The notes under the pieces were generated by a model that did not search any database, had not been told where the DNA came from, and was given only the letters and a program-made list of their open reading frames with translations. This document shows positions 31,001-38,946 of a stretch of DNA of 64,000 bases, piece after piece; positions within the stretch are counted from its first letter, which is position 1; the number at the start of each line of letters is the position of its first letter. Source of the stretch: Rhodococcoides kyotonense (GTDB taxonomy: Bacteria; Actinomycetota; Actinomycetes; Mycobacteriales; Mycobacteriaceae); contig NZ_LVHI01000002.1 of the NCBI RefSeq assembly GCF_001645385.1, positions 1-64,000 on the forward strand, in the 5' to 3' direction. A program made the translations under genes and the position numbers.

Positions 31001-34000
31001 TCGACTCTGACGGTCCTGGATTCGGATCACGTCGAGCTGACGGTTCCGCTCGCACCGGGCAAGGAGGTGCGCATCCGCCTCACCGTCCCCGCGTCGACGA
31101 TCGACGGCGGCGCACCCGTCGTCACGGCCGAGGACGCGCAGTCCTCGATGTCCGATCTGCTGGGAGTCGCTGCAGGACAGGAACTTCCGAAGGTCAAGAA
31201 CGGCGTCGCCTTCCTCAATCTCGCGTGGATCCCCGACTTGGTCGCCGACCACGCAGGCGTGACCGGATCGGGACTGCCCGAATCGCTTGCGGTCAGCGGC
31301 AAGGCTGTTCCCGATGTGCTCGTCGGCGCTTGCTGGCCTGCTGTCTTCGCCGTCCTCGGCGCCACGAAGACGCAGAGCGGCGTGGACGTCATCGAGGGCA
31401 TGCTCGATCTCGTTCACCTCGACCACACGGTGAACCTCGTCGGCACGCTGCCCGAAGACCCGTCCATCCTCGTCGTCAAGGCCGCGGCCGGTGACGTACT
31501 GGACACCGACATGGGCCGCGTCGTCGAGGTCCGCGTCGAGATCGGTGCGGCACTGGGCGAAGGTCTGGACGCACCGGCCGTCGCAACCCTGGTGGAGCGC
31601 TTCGCTATTCGCGGACGTACCGGCAAGGGCGAGCTCGCGGATCCGGCTCCTGCCGGTGGTTCGGTCTCGGCGGAGGCCAAGGACACCCCGCGTCGCCGTC
31701 GTCGCCAGACCACGATTCTCGCGCCGCGGAACATGGCTGCGTTCGCGCAGGTCTCCGGTGACCACAACCCGATTCACACGTCCGACCCGGCCGCGCTGCT
31801 CGCCGGGCTCGGGAGCCCGATCGTGCACGGCATGTGGCTTTCGGCTGCTGCCCAGCAGGTCGTCACCGCAATCGACTACGCGGACACCAAGATTCCGCCG
31901 CGTCGTCTGACGGCATGGACCACGCGCTTCATGGGCATGGTTCGCCCGGGAGCGGAGATCGACGTGCGCGTCGACCGCACCGGATTCGACCAGGGTGCCG
32001 AGATCGTCGAGGTGTCCTGCCGCGTCGCAGGCGACCTCGTCATGGTCGCCACCGGACGGACCGCGGCACCGAAGACCGTCTACGCGTTCCCCGGCCAGGG
32101 CATCCAGCGTCAGGGCATGGGCCTCGACGCTCGTTCGCGGTCGAAGGCCGCCCGTGAGGTCTGGGAGCGTGCCGACAAGCACACCCGCAAGGCTCTCGGA
32201 TTCTCGATCCTCGCTGTCGTGCGCGACAACCCGACGACGCTCAAGGCACGCGGCGTCACGCACAAGCACCCCGACGGTGTTCTGCACCTGACCCAGTTCA
32301 CGCAGGTCGCCATGGCGGTCCTCGGCGTGGCACAGGTGGCCGAGCTCCGTGAAGCCGGTGTGTTCGTGGAGAACTCGATCCTCGCCGGACACTCGGTGGG
32401 CGAGTACAACGCACTTTCGGCAGTCGCCGGTGTGCTTCCGCTCGAAGCTGTTCTGGAGGTCGTCTTCCAGCGCGGCTCGGCGATGCACGCACTCGTGCCT
32501 CGCGACGCGGCAGGTCGAAGCAACTACCGCATGGCCGCGATCCGGCCGTCGCAGATCGGTCTCGCCGACGACGACGTGCAGGCGTTCGTCGCCGGTGTCG
32601 CCGAGGAGACCGGCGAGTTCCTCGAGATCGTCAACCTGAACCTGCGCGGCTCGCAGTACGCCATCGCAGGCACGGTCGCCGGCCTCGACGTGCTCGAGGA
32701 GAAGATCGCGATCCGTCGCGCCGAGTTCGGTGGCAAGGCAGCGTTCATCCTCGTTCCCGGCATCGACGTGCCGTTCCACTCGACGGTTCTGCGCGGTGGC
32801 GTCGCGGACTTCCGCAGCCGCCTGCAGGCGCTGCTGCCGGAGGACCTCGATCCCGAGATCCTGATCGGCCGCTACATCCCGAACCTGGTTCCGAAGCCGT
32901 TCTCGCTCGAGCGCGACTTCATTCAGGAGATCGCGGATCTGGTTCCGTCCGAGCCGCTCGCGGAGGTCCTCGCGGACTTCGACTCGTGGGCAGACCGCAC
33001 GCACGACCTGTGCCGCGTCGTGCTGACCGAACTGCTCGCATGGCAGTTCGCCAGCCCGGTGCGGTGGATCGAGACCCAGGATCTGCTGTTCGCCGACGAG
33101 TCCGAGGGCGGACTCGGTGTCGAGCGATTCGTCGAGATCGGTCTCAGCGCAACGCCGACCGTCGCCAACCTCGCGTCGCAGACGCTGAAGTTGCCGGGAC
33201 GCTTCGGCTTCCCCGTCGAGGTTCTCAACGTCGAGCGTGAAGCTGCAATCGTCTACGGCACCGACACCGATCCGGCGCCGGTCGAGGAAGACGAGGTCGC
33301 ACCGGTCGAAACGGCAAGTGCCGCGCCGGCTGCTGCTCCCGCCGCCGCTCCGGCGCCGGCCGCGGCGCCGTCCGGTGGACCGCGTCCCGACGACATCGCC
33401 TTCAGTGCGGCGGATGCCACGAAGATCCTGATCGGTCTGTGGACCAAGCTGCAGCTCGATCAGATCGGCCCCGCCGACACCATCGAGGCTCTGTGCGACG
33501 GTGTCTCCTCGCGACGTAACCAGCTGCTCGTCGACCTCGGATCCGAGCTCTCGCTCGGTGCGATCGACGGTGCCGCCGATGCCGACATGGGCGCACTCTC
33601 GGGCACGGTCAACAAGTTGGCTCGTACTTACAAGCCGTTCGGCCCCGTGCTGAGCGACTCGATCAACGACCACCTGCGCAAGGTGTTCGGACCGTCGGGA
33701 CGTCGTCCGGCCTCCATCGCGGACCGTGTCAAGAAGACCTGGGAACTCGGCGACGGCTGGGCATCGCACGTCACCGCCGAGGTTGCCCTCGGCACCCGTG
33801 ACGGTGCGTCGGTGCGAGGCGGAGCGCTCGGTGGTCTCGCCGACGGACCTCTCGCAGACGGCAACGCGGTCGACGCGGTCATCGACTCGGCAGTCGCCGC
33901 GGTCGCCGCACGACGCGGCGTCGCAGTGTCGCTTCCGGCGGCAGGCGGCGGAGGCGGCGGAACCGTCGACGCGGCTGCTCTCGGTGAGTTCACCGAACAC

Positions 34001-37000
34001 ATCACCGGTCGCGACGGTGTGTTGGCCTCGGCCGCTCGCTTGGTGCTCGAACAGCTCGGCCTGTCGGAGGCGCCCAACGCCGTCGTAGCCGAGAATGCCG
34101 ACGCGGAACTCGTCGATCTCGTTGCAGCAGAGCTCGGTTCGGACTGGCCGCGCCTCGTCGCACCGGCGTTCGACTCTCGCCGTGCAGTCCTGATCGACGA
34201 CCGCTGGGCCACCGCCCGCGAGGACCTCGCGCGTCTGTGGCTCGGTACCGCAGGTGACCTGGCAGTCGAAAGCTTCGCCGGCGCAGGCAAAGCCGTTGCA
34301 GCGCAGGCGCACTGGTGGAAGGCCAAGGCGGACGGCGACGGCAAGGCCGTTCTGTCCGAGGTGTACGGCCGCATCGCCGATATCGCAGTGGCCGCCGACG
34401 AGAAGGGCCAGTGGTCCGACGAGGTCGCCGTGATCACCGGTGGCAGCAAGGGATCCATTGCTGCCTCGGTCGCAGCCAAGCTGCTGGCCGGGGGAGCGAC
34501 GGTCTTCGTCACGACATCGCGTCTCGACGACGAGCGACTCGGCTTCTACCGCAGCCTCTACCGGGCGAATGCCCGCGCCGGAGCGTCGCTGTGGGTCGTG
34601 CCCGCGAACATCGCGTCGTACACCGACGTCGATGCGCTCATCGAGTGGATCGGTAGTGACCAGGTCGACAGTGCCGGTGGCGCAAAGACTCTCGTCAAGG
34701 CAGGTATCACCCCGACGATGCTGTTCCCGTTCGCCGCGCCTCGCGTCGTCGGTGAACTGACCGATGCCGGTGGCCGCGCCGAGATGGAGATGCGCGTGCT
34801 TCTCTGGTCGGTCGAGCGCCTGATCGGTGGACTGTCGAAGATCGGCTACGACAGCGACATCGACACGCACCTGCACGTCGTGCTGCCCGGTTCGCCGAAC
34901 CGCGGCATGTTCGGTGGAGACGGTGCGTACGGAGAGTCCAAGGCTGCCCTCGACGCCATCGCTGCGAAGTGGGGATCCGAGAAGAACTGGGCCGAGCGTG
35001 TTTCCATTGCTCACGCCCACATCGGATGGGTTCGTGGAACGGGCCTCATGGGCGGCAACGACCCCATCGTCGAGGCCGTCGAAGCCGAAGGTGTTCGCAC
35101 CTGGTCGACGGACGAGATGGCAACCGAGCTGCTGAAGCTCTGCGAGGCACCGGCTCGTCGTCAGGCTGCCCAGGCTCCGGTCGTCGCCGACCTGACCGGC
35201 GGACTGGCGAACACGAAGCTGAACCTCGTCGAGCTGGCTCGCGAAGCTGCTGCCGCTGCGGCGGACAAGACGGAGGAGGTACTCGACAGTTCGGTGATCG
35301 CCGCACTGCCCGCACCGCCGCGTCTCGCTGCGACGACGGCTCCCGCATGGCCTGCGCTCGACGTCGACCCGAAGGATCTGGTCGTCATCGTCGGCGCCGG
35401 TGAGCTCGGACCGTACGGTTCGGCGCGTACCCGCTTCGAGATGGAGGTCGACGAACAGCTCTCTGCTGCAGGCGTTCTCGAGCTCGCATGGAACACCGGT
35501 CTGATCGCGTGGGAGAACGATCCCAAGCCCGGCTGGTACGACATCGAGTCCGGCGACCTCGTCCCCGAAGAGGAGATCGCCGATCGCTACCACGACATCG
35601 TGGTCGAGCGGTGTGGCATTCGCACCTACGGCGACGACGGCGCCATGGTCGGCAACACCGCACCGCTGATGACCTCGATCTTCCTCGACAACGACCTGAC
35701 GTTCGTGGTCGGAAGCGAGATCGACGCACGGTCCTTCGCGGCAGCCGATCCCGAGCACACGCTGATCACGCCGGTCCCGGATTCCGGCGACTGGCAGGTG
35801 ACGCGCAAGGCGGGTACCGAGATTCGCGTTCCGCGCAAGATGAAGCTCACCCGCACCGTGGGTGGACAGATTCCGACCGGATTCGATCCCACCAAGTGGG
35901 GCATCTCGGCCGACATGGCCAGCTCGATCGACCGCGTCGCGCTGTGGAACATCGTCTGCACGGTCGACGCGTTCATCTCCTCGGGCTTCAACCCGTCGGA
36001 GCTGATGCGGTGGACGCACCCGACGCTGGTCGCCAACACACAGGGCACCGGCATGGGCGGCATGGAGTCGATGCGCTCGCTGTACATCGACACCCTGCTC
36101 GGCGATGCTCGTGCGAACGACATCCTGCAGGAAGCACTGCCGAACGTCGTTGCCGCGCACGTGGTTCAGTCCTACGTCGGTAGCTACGGCGCGATGGTTC
36201 ACCCCGTCGCCGCGTGCGCTACCGCGGCCGTCTCGGTCGAGGAAGGCGTCGACAAGATCAAGCTGGGCAAGGCGCAGCTGGTCGTGGCAGGCGGTTTCGA
36301 CGACCTGAGCACCGAAGGCATCATCGGCTTCGGCGACATGTCCGCCACCGCGGACTCGGCTGCCATGTCCGCCAAGGGGATCAGCGATCGCCGCTTCTCG
36401 CGGGCCAACGACCGCAGGCGTGGCGGATTCGTCGAGTCGCAGGGTGGTGGCACCATCCTGCTGGCACGTGGTGACCTCGCGCTCGAGATGGGCCTGCCGG
36501 TCCTCGGTGTGGTCGCGTACGCACAGTCCTTCGGCGACGGTGTGCACACCTCCATCCCGGCTCCCGGGCTCGGTGCGCTCAGTGCCGGTATCGGCGGCAG
36601 GGACAGCGCGTTCGCATTGTCGCTGAATGCTCTGGGCGTCAACGCCGACGAGGTCGCCGTGATCTCCAAGCACGACACCTCGACGGCCGCCAACGACCCG
36701 AACGAAGCCGAACTGCACACCCGTCTCGCCAAGGCCATCGGCCGTAGCGACGGTGCACCGCTGTTCGTCGTCTCGCAGAAGAGCCTGACCGGACACTCGA
36801 AGGGTGGAGCCGCAGCCTTCCAGCTGATCGGCCTCTGCCAGGTGCTCGCGAACGGCGTCATCCCGCCGAACCGCAGCCTCGACTGCGTCGACGACAAGAT
36901 GACCGAGTTCGAACATCTCGTCTGGGCGCGCGAACCGCTGAAGTTCGGCGATTCGGTGCCGCTGAAGGCGGGTCTGCTCACCTCGCTCGGCTTCGGTCAC

Positions 37001-37297
37001 GTCTCCGGACTGATCGCCGTGGTCCACCCGCAGGCGTTCCTCGAATCGGTTCCTGCCGATCGGCGTGATGCCTATGTGGCCAAGGCCAACGAGCGACGCG
37101 TCGCCGGTCAGCGCAGGCTGATTTCGGCGATGGTCGGCGGCGACGCCCTCTACGAGCGTCCCGACGACCGCAGGCTCGGGCACGACGGGACGCCTGCCAC
37201 GGCGTCGCGCCAGCTCGAAGCGGACGTACTGCTGACCGAGGCCGCACGCCTCGGCGACGACAACGTCTACCGTTCCGGCCTGCCGGGGTGCAAGTAG
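28016..37297 (+). CDS. fas: Type I fatty acid synthase (single chain, 3093 aa)
   Basis: Makes C16-C26 acyl-CoAs that feed membrane lipids and mycolate synthesis. Domains run AT-ER-DH-MPT-ACP-KR-KS: AT serine in VIGHSQGLIAAESV (about 158); FMN enoyl reductase from about 420 (LLAGMTPTTVDPAIVAAAAN); hotdog dehydratase FAQVSGDHNPIHTSDPA (about 1249); malonyl/palmitoyl transferase LAGHSVGEYNALSAVAG (about 1460); an Ala/Pro linker then ACP with serine in CDGVSSRRNQLLVDLGSE (about 1828); KR VITGGSKGSIAASVAAKLL (about 2140); KS cysteine in PVAACATAAVSVEEGVD (about 2732) with His in ISKHDTSTAANDPNEA and LTGHSKGGAAAFQ. TTG start chosen: it gives MTINES..., like mycobacterial Fas, with GAGAGGA 9 nt upstream. 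The acpS ATG directly follows its stop. Confidence 0.98.
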   Translation: MTINESTPSHGQGAGRSPRSGGTPRTLADRFAAGEPYALAFGGQGSPWLSSLEELARDSALEPELTDLVNESAAILAPVADDLLVVRSVGFDPIGWMLEQDLADDEESVASFGPSEAALTSAAVSLPGVFLTQVAALRALKLQGLDPAAAPPVSVIGHSQGLIAAESVASHGGEDARLLAVAQLIGAAASLVARRRGIIGAADRAPMVSVSGVEPERLQAIVDELAVDGAPERSAVLAIRNGRRRVVLAGPPAQLARVQERCEQIAAQEEREREAKKRGGSTFAPVFEPLPVEVGFHHPALADAVDLVAAWAQRTGLDVEVARSLAQRILVDPVDWVTEIDGVIDAGAEWILDLGPSDILTRMTVPGLRGQGVGIIAASTRGGHRNLLTPGAAPEVQPAWSEFAPKPVTLPDGRVVVETSFTKLTGRSPILLAGMTPTTVDPAIVAAAANAGHWAELAGGGQVTEQIFADHVAKLEGLLEPGRGVQFNSMFLDPYLWKLHVGGKRLVPRARAAGAPFDGVVVTAGIPELEEAVTIIDELTEAGFSYVAFKPGTVAQIRAVIRIASEVPSFPVIAHIEGGRAGGHHSWEDLDDLLLSTYAELRSRPNLVICVGGGIGTPERAAEYLTGRWSLGAGYPKMPLDGILVGTAAMAALEATTAPEVKQLLVDTPGTPDWVGAGTANGGMASGRSQLGADIHEIDNAASRCGRLLDEVAGDGDAVAKRRDEIIAALDGTAKPYFGDVAEMTYAQWLERYLDLAIGADVHREFDCGGEFTDAIDEATESVWIDVTWRTRFLEMLQRAEARLHPVDRGPIPTLFSDVDTLERPRAALRSLLAQFADANEVVLHPADVTFFTALCRMPGKPVNFVPVVDGDVRRWWRSDSLWQAHDPRYSADQVCIIPGTVAVAGITRVDEPVGDLLNRFEKAAADELVAEGAEALSVASRRHADIAPGLLGIVLAAPDVNWASRMTQNPVARLGNPAEWVVDSDTVASHPQTGSTLTVLDSDHVELTVPLAPGKEVRIRLTVPASTIDGGAPVVTAEDAQSSMSDLLGVAAGQELPKVKNGVAFLNLAWIPDLVADHAGVTGSGLPESLAVSGKAVPDVLVGACWPAVFAVLGATKTQSGVDVIEGMLDLVHLDHTVNLVGTLPEDPSILVVKAAAGDVLDTDMGRVVEVRVEIGAALGEGLDAPAVATLVERFAIRGRTGKGELADPAPAGGSVSAEAKDTPRRRRRQTTILAPRNMAAFAQVSGDHNPIHTSDPAALLAGLGSPIVHGMWLSAAAQQVVTAIDYADTKIPPRRLTAWTTRFMGMVRPGAEIDVRVDRTGFDQGAEIVEVSCRVAGDLVMVATGRTAAPKTVYAFPGQGIQRQGMGLDARSRSKAAREVWERADKHTRKALGFSILAVVRDNPTTLKARGVTHKHPDGVLHLTQFTQVAMAVLGVAQVAELREAGVFVENSILAGHSVGEYNALSAVAGVLPLEAVLEVVFQRGSAMHALVPRDAAGRSNYRMAAIRPSQIGLADDDVQAFVAGVAEETGEFLEIVNLNLRGSQYAIAGTVAGLDVLEEKIAIRRAEFGGKAAFILVPGIDVPFHSTVLRGGVADFRSRLQALLPEDLDPEILIGRYIPNLVPKPFSLERDFIQEIADLVPSEPLAEVLADFDSWADRTHDLCRVVLTELLAWQFASPVRWIETQDLLFADESEGGLGVERFVEIGLSATPTVANLASQTLKLPGRFGFPVEVLNVEREAAIVYGTDTDPAPVEEDEVAPVETASAAPAAAPAAAPAPAAAPSGGPRPDDIAFSAADATKILIGLWTKLQLDQIGPADTIEALCDGVSSRRNQLLVDLGSELSLGAIDGAADADMGALSGTVNKLARTYKPFGPVLSDSINDHLRKVFGPSGRRPASIADRVKKTWELGDGWASHVTAEVALGTRDGASVRGGALGGLADGPLADGNAVDAVIDSAVAAVAARRGVAVSLPAAGGGGGGTVDAAALGEFTEHITGRDGVLASAARLVLEQLGLSEAPNAVVAENADAELVDLVAAELGSDWPRLVAPAFDSRRAVLIDDRWATAREDLARLWLGTAGDLAVESFAGAGKAVAAQAHWWKAKADGDGKAVLSEVYGRIADIAVAADEKGQWSDEVAVITGGSKGSIAASVAAKLLAGGATVFVTTSRLDDERLGFYRSLYRANARAGASLWVVPANIASYTDVDALIEWIGSDQVDSAGGAKTLVKAGITPTMLFPFAAPRVVGELTDAGGRAEMEMRVLLWSVERLIGGLSKIGYDSDIDTHLHVVLPGSPNRGMFGGDGAYGESKAALDAIAAKWGSEKNWAERVSIAHAHIGWVRGTGLMGGNDPIVEAVEAEGVRTWSTDEMATELLKLCEAPARRQAAQAPVVADLTGGLANTKLNLVELAREAAAAAADKTEEVLDSSVIAALPAPPRLAATTAPAWPALDVDPKDLVVIVGAGELGPYGSARTRFEMEVDEQLSAAGVLELAWNTGLIAWENDPKPGWYDIESGDLVPEEEIADRYHDIVVERCGIRTYGDDGAMVGNTAPLMTSIFLDNDLTFVVGSEIDARSFAAADPEHTLITPVPDSGDWQVTRKAGTEIRVPRKMKLTRTVGGQIPTGFDPTKWGISADMASSIDRVALWNIVCTVDAFISSGFNPSELMRWTHPTLVANTQGTGMGGMESMRSLYIDTLLGDARANDILQEALPNVVAAHVVQSYVGSYGAMVHPVAACATAAVSVEEGVDKIKLGKAQLVVAGGFDDLSTEGIIGFGDMSATADSAAMSAKGISDRRFSRANDRRRGGFVESQGGGTILLARGDLALEMGLPVLGVVAYAQSFGDGVHTSIPAPGLGALSAGIGGRDSAFALSLNALGVNADEVAVISKHDTSTAANDPNEAELHTRLAKAIGRSDGAPLFVVSQKSLTGHSKGGAAAFQLIGLCQVLANGVIPPNRSLDCVDDKMTEFEHLVWAREPLKFGDSVPLKAGLLTSLGFGHVSGLIAVVHPQAFLESVPADRRDAYVAKANERRVAGQRRLISAMVGGDALYERPDDRRLGHDGTPATASRQLEADVLLTEAARLGDDNVYRSGLPGCK

Positions 37298-37690
37298 ATG
37301 GCGATCCTGGGGGTCGGCTTCGACCTGGTGACGGTGTCCGACTTCGCCGAGCAGATGGAAAAAGTCGGAACGACGATGATCCGCGACAGCTTCACCGCAG
37401 GTGAGCGTCGACATGCGGCGACGAAGTCCTCCGATCCGGCCCGCCACTATGCAGCACGGTGGGCCGCGAAGGAGGCGGTCCTCAAGGCCTGGGCGACGTC
37501 CAGGTTCGCGAGGCCGCCTCAGATCGGCGACAACCCGTACCCGCTGATCGAGGTCGTCAACGACGCATGGGGTCGCCCGTCGATCAAGCTGCACGGCATG
37601 GCACTCGAATTCCTGCCTACGGTGAAAATCCACCTGTCGCTGACGCACGACGGTGACATCGCCGCAGCCGTCGCGATTCTGGAGGAGTGA
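37298..37690 (+). CDS. acpS: Holo-ACP synthase (4'-phosphopantetheinyl transferase AcpS)
   Basis: Attaches phosphopantetheine from CoA to the ACP serine of Fas. 130 residues with the Mg-binding Asp in ILGVGFDLVTVSDF and Glu in RWAAKEAVLKAWATSRF, plus IKLHGMALEF and IHLSLTHDGDIAAA. Its ATG directly follows the fas TAG, so synthase and activating enzyme are co-translated, as in Rv2524c-Rv2523c. Confidence 0.97.
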   Translation: MAILGVGFDLVTVSDFAEQMEKVGTTMIRDSFTAGERRHAATKSSDPARHYAARWAAKEAVLKAWATSRFARPPQIGDNPYPLIEVVNDAWGRPSIKLHGMALEFLPTVKIHLSLTHDGDIAAAVAILEE

Positions 37691-37698
37691 CGCAGTAA

Positions 37699-37740
37699 CG
37701 CAGAACGCCGGTCCACCCGAGGGTGGGCCGGCGTTCTGCG
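37699..37740 (+). terminator. Strong terminator of the fas-acpS operon
   Basis: 20-bp stem with one G-T wobble: CGCAGAACGCCGGTCCACCC (37699-37718), 2-nt turn, complement at 37721-37740, followed by TTT. Confidence 0.9.
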
Positions 37741-37759
37741 TTTACCCCCTGCCGCCGGA

Positions 37760-37970
37760 CCGAAGGTGACATCCGGTCACTCGAAGTGACCGAGGGCGTC
37801 CTTCGGTCACCTGGGGCCGTACGACGGATCCGGACCGAGGGCGTCCTTCGGTCACTCTGAGTAAGCGAGGGCGTCCTTCGGTCACCTGGGGCCGTACGAC
37901 GGATCCGGACCGAAGGTGACATCCGGTCACTCGGAGTGAGCGAGGGCGTCCTTCGGTCACCTGGGGTCAG
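37760..37970. repeat. 75-bp minisatellite, 2.8 copies
   Basis: Units begin at 37760, 37835 and 37910 (period exactly 75). Each has a variable 31-bp part (CCGAAGGTGACATCCGGTCA type or CCGAGGGCGTCCTTCGGTCA type) and a near-constant 44-bp part (from CGAGGGCGTCCTTCGGTCAC to ACGACGGATCCGGA). GTGACC...GGTCAC segments make nested inverted repeats. The last unit runs into the stop codon of the TetR gene. The minus strand is open throughout, but I see no start or RBS that would make it a gene. Confidence 0.92.
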
Positions 37971-38674
37971 TTCGTGGTGGGCAGACCCGACCGCCGGGAC
38001 TCCTTCTCGGCGACGAGCAGGTATGCCGCCATGATGCGCTTGAGTTCGGCGACGGCGTCCTCGTGGCTCTGCCCGTCCTGGACGGAGAAGTTGAGCATCG
38101 AGTAGACGACGTGCACGAGCACCTGCGCCATGAGGTTGCGTCGCGCACGAGGTGTGCGCGGCGTCAGAGGCCCGAGCATCTTCGCGACCTGGTCGGCGAA
38201 TTCGCGTTCGTGGATGACGCCGGTGGCACGCGTCGACGGCGTGGACTGCATCGCGAGCCAGACTTCGCGGCGTGATGGGTCGGACATCCAGAGTCCGGCC
38301 ATGTGGTCGACGAACTTGTTGAGGAACCGCAACCAGTCGAGTGACGGAACCTCGCCGTTGAATTCGGCGAGCTCCTGCTGCACACCGACGAGATCCTGCC
38401 GGTTCAGCTCGCAGACGATGACGTACTTGTTCGCGAAGAACTGGTAGAGGGTCCCGATGGGTAGCTCGGCGCGGGCCGCGACCTCTTCGCACGTGAACGA
38501 CTCGAAGCCGACGTCGCTGAGCAGCTCCCGAGATGCGGTGAGCAGGGCGTCGAACTTGCGCTTGCTGCGTTCTTGGGTGGGACGCCGACGCGGCATGAGC
38601 TCCTGAGTCTCGGCCGTCGATTCGAGCGCAGCGTCGAGACGTCTCGCAGACTGGGCGCTAGCAGAGGAATCCAC
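37967..38674 (-). CDS. TetR-family transcriptional regulator next to fas-acpS
   Basis: 235 residues (or 209 from Met27, whose N-terminus PRRRPTQERSKRKFDALL looks more usual). HTH: FTCEEVAARAELPIGTLYQF followed by FANKYVIV. It has the same SKRKFDALLTASRELLSD-type entry helix as many lipid-responsive TetRs but is not similar to mycobacterial FasR as I remember it. Its convergent position to acpS makes it a candidate regulator of fatty acid synthesis, which is inference. The 3' end overlaps the minisatellite. Confidence 0.9.
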   Translation of the reverse strand: MDSSASAQSARRLDAALESTAETQELMPRRRPTQERSKRKFDALLTASRELLSDVGFESFTCEEVAARAELPIGTLYQFFANKYVIVCELNRQDLVGVQQELAEFNGEVPSLDWLRFLNKFVDHMAGLWMSDPSRREVWLAMQSTPSTRATGVIHEREFADQVAKMLGPLTPRTPRARRNLMAQVLVHVVYSMLNFSVQDGQSHEDAVAELKRIMAAYLLVAEKESRRSGLPTTN

Positions 38675-38946
38675 CTGCTCAGGCTAGCGGCCTAGGGCGC
38701 TTTCGTTCCACAACGCGCGAAAGTCTCTCTTCGACAGAACGGGCAGTCTGTAGCGAAGCCGGCCGTCGACCTGCGGCGCCGGAGTAAGAGCTGGTGACAA
38801 GTCATAGGTTGTTTTCTGGTCAAAGAAACGGTCTTTCGGTATGGTTCACAACACCAGGTTACGTATTCGTGCAGGGTGAGCGTCGTCGATCGCGCGTCGG
38901 AGACGTTCATGTCGGGAGCCTCACCCCTCAGGCACAGGAGAAGCGC

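Noticed and set aside
28064-37648. An open frame of about 3190 codons on the minus strand, antisense to fas and acpS
   Set aside because: It mirrors the high-GC codon pattern of fas. Fas has every catalytic motif in order, while the antisense translation has no recognisable domain and an Arg/Asp/His/Gly-rich composition typical of shadows.
37742-37960. Minus-strand peptide with a 25-residue repeat inside the minisatellite
   Set aside because: The open frame follows from the 75-bp period; no ribosome binding site and the sequence is fully explained as non-coding repeat.
37760-37970. CRISPR array
   Set aside because: Only 2.8 units, the 'spacer' parts are related to each other and to the repeats, and no cas genes are in the window.
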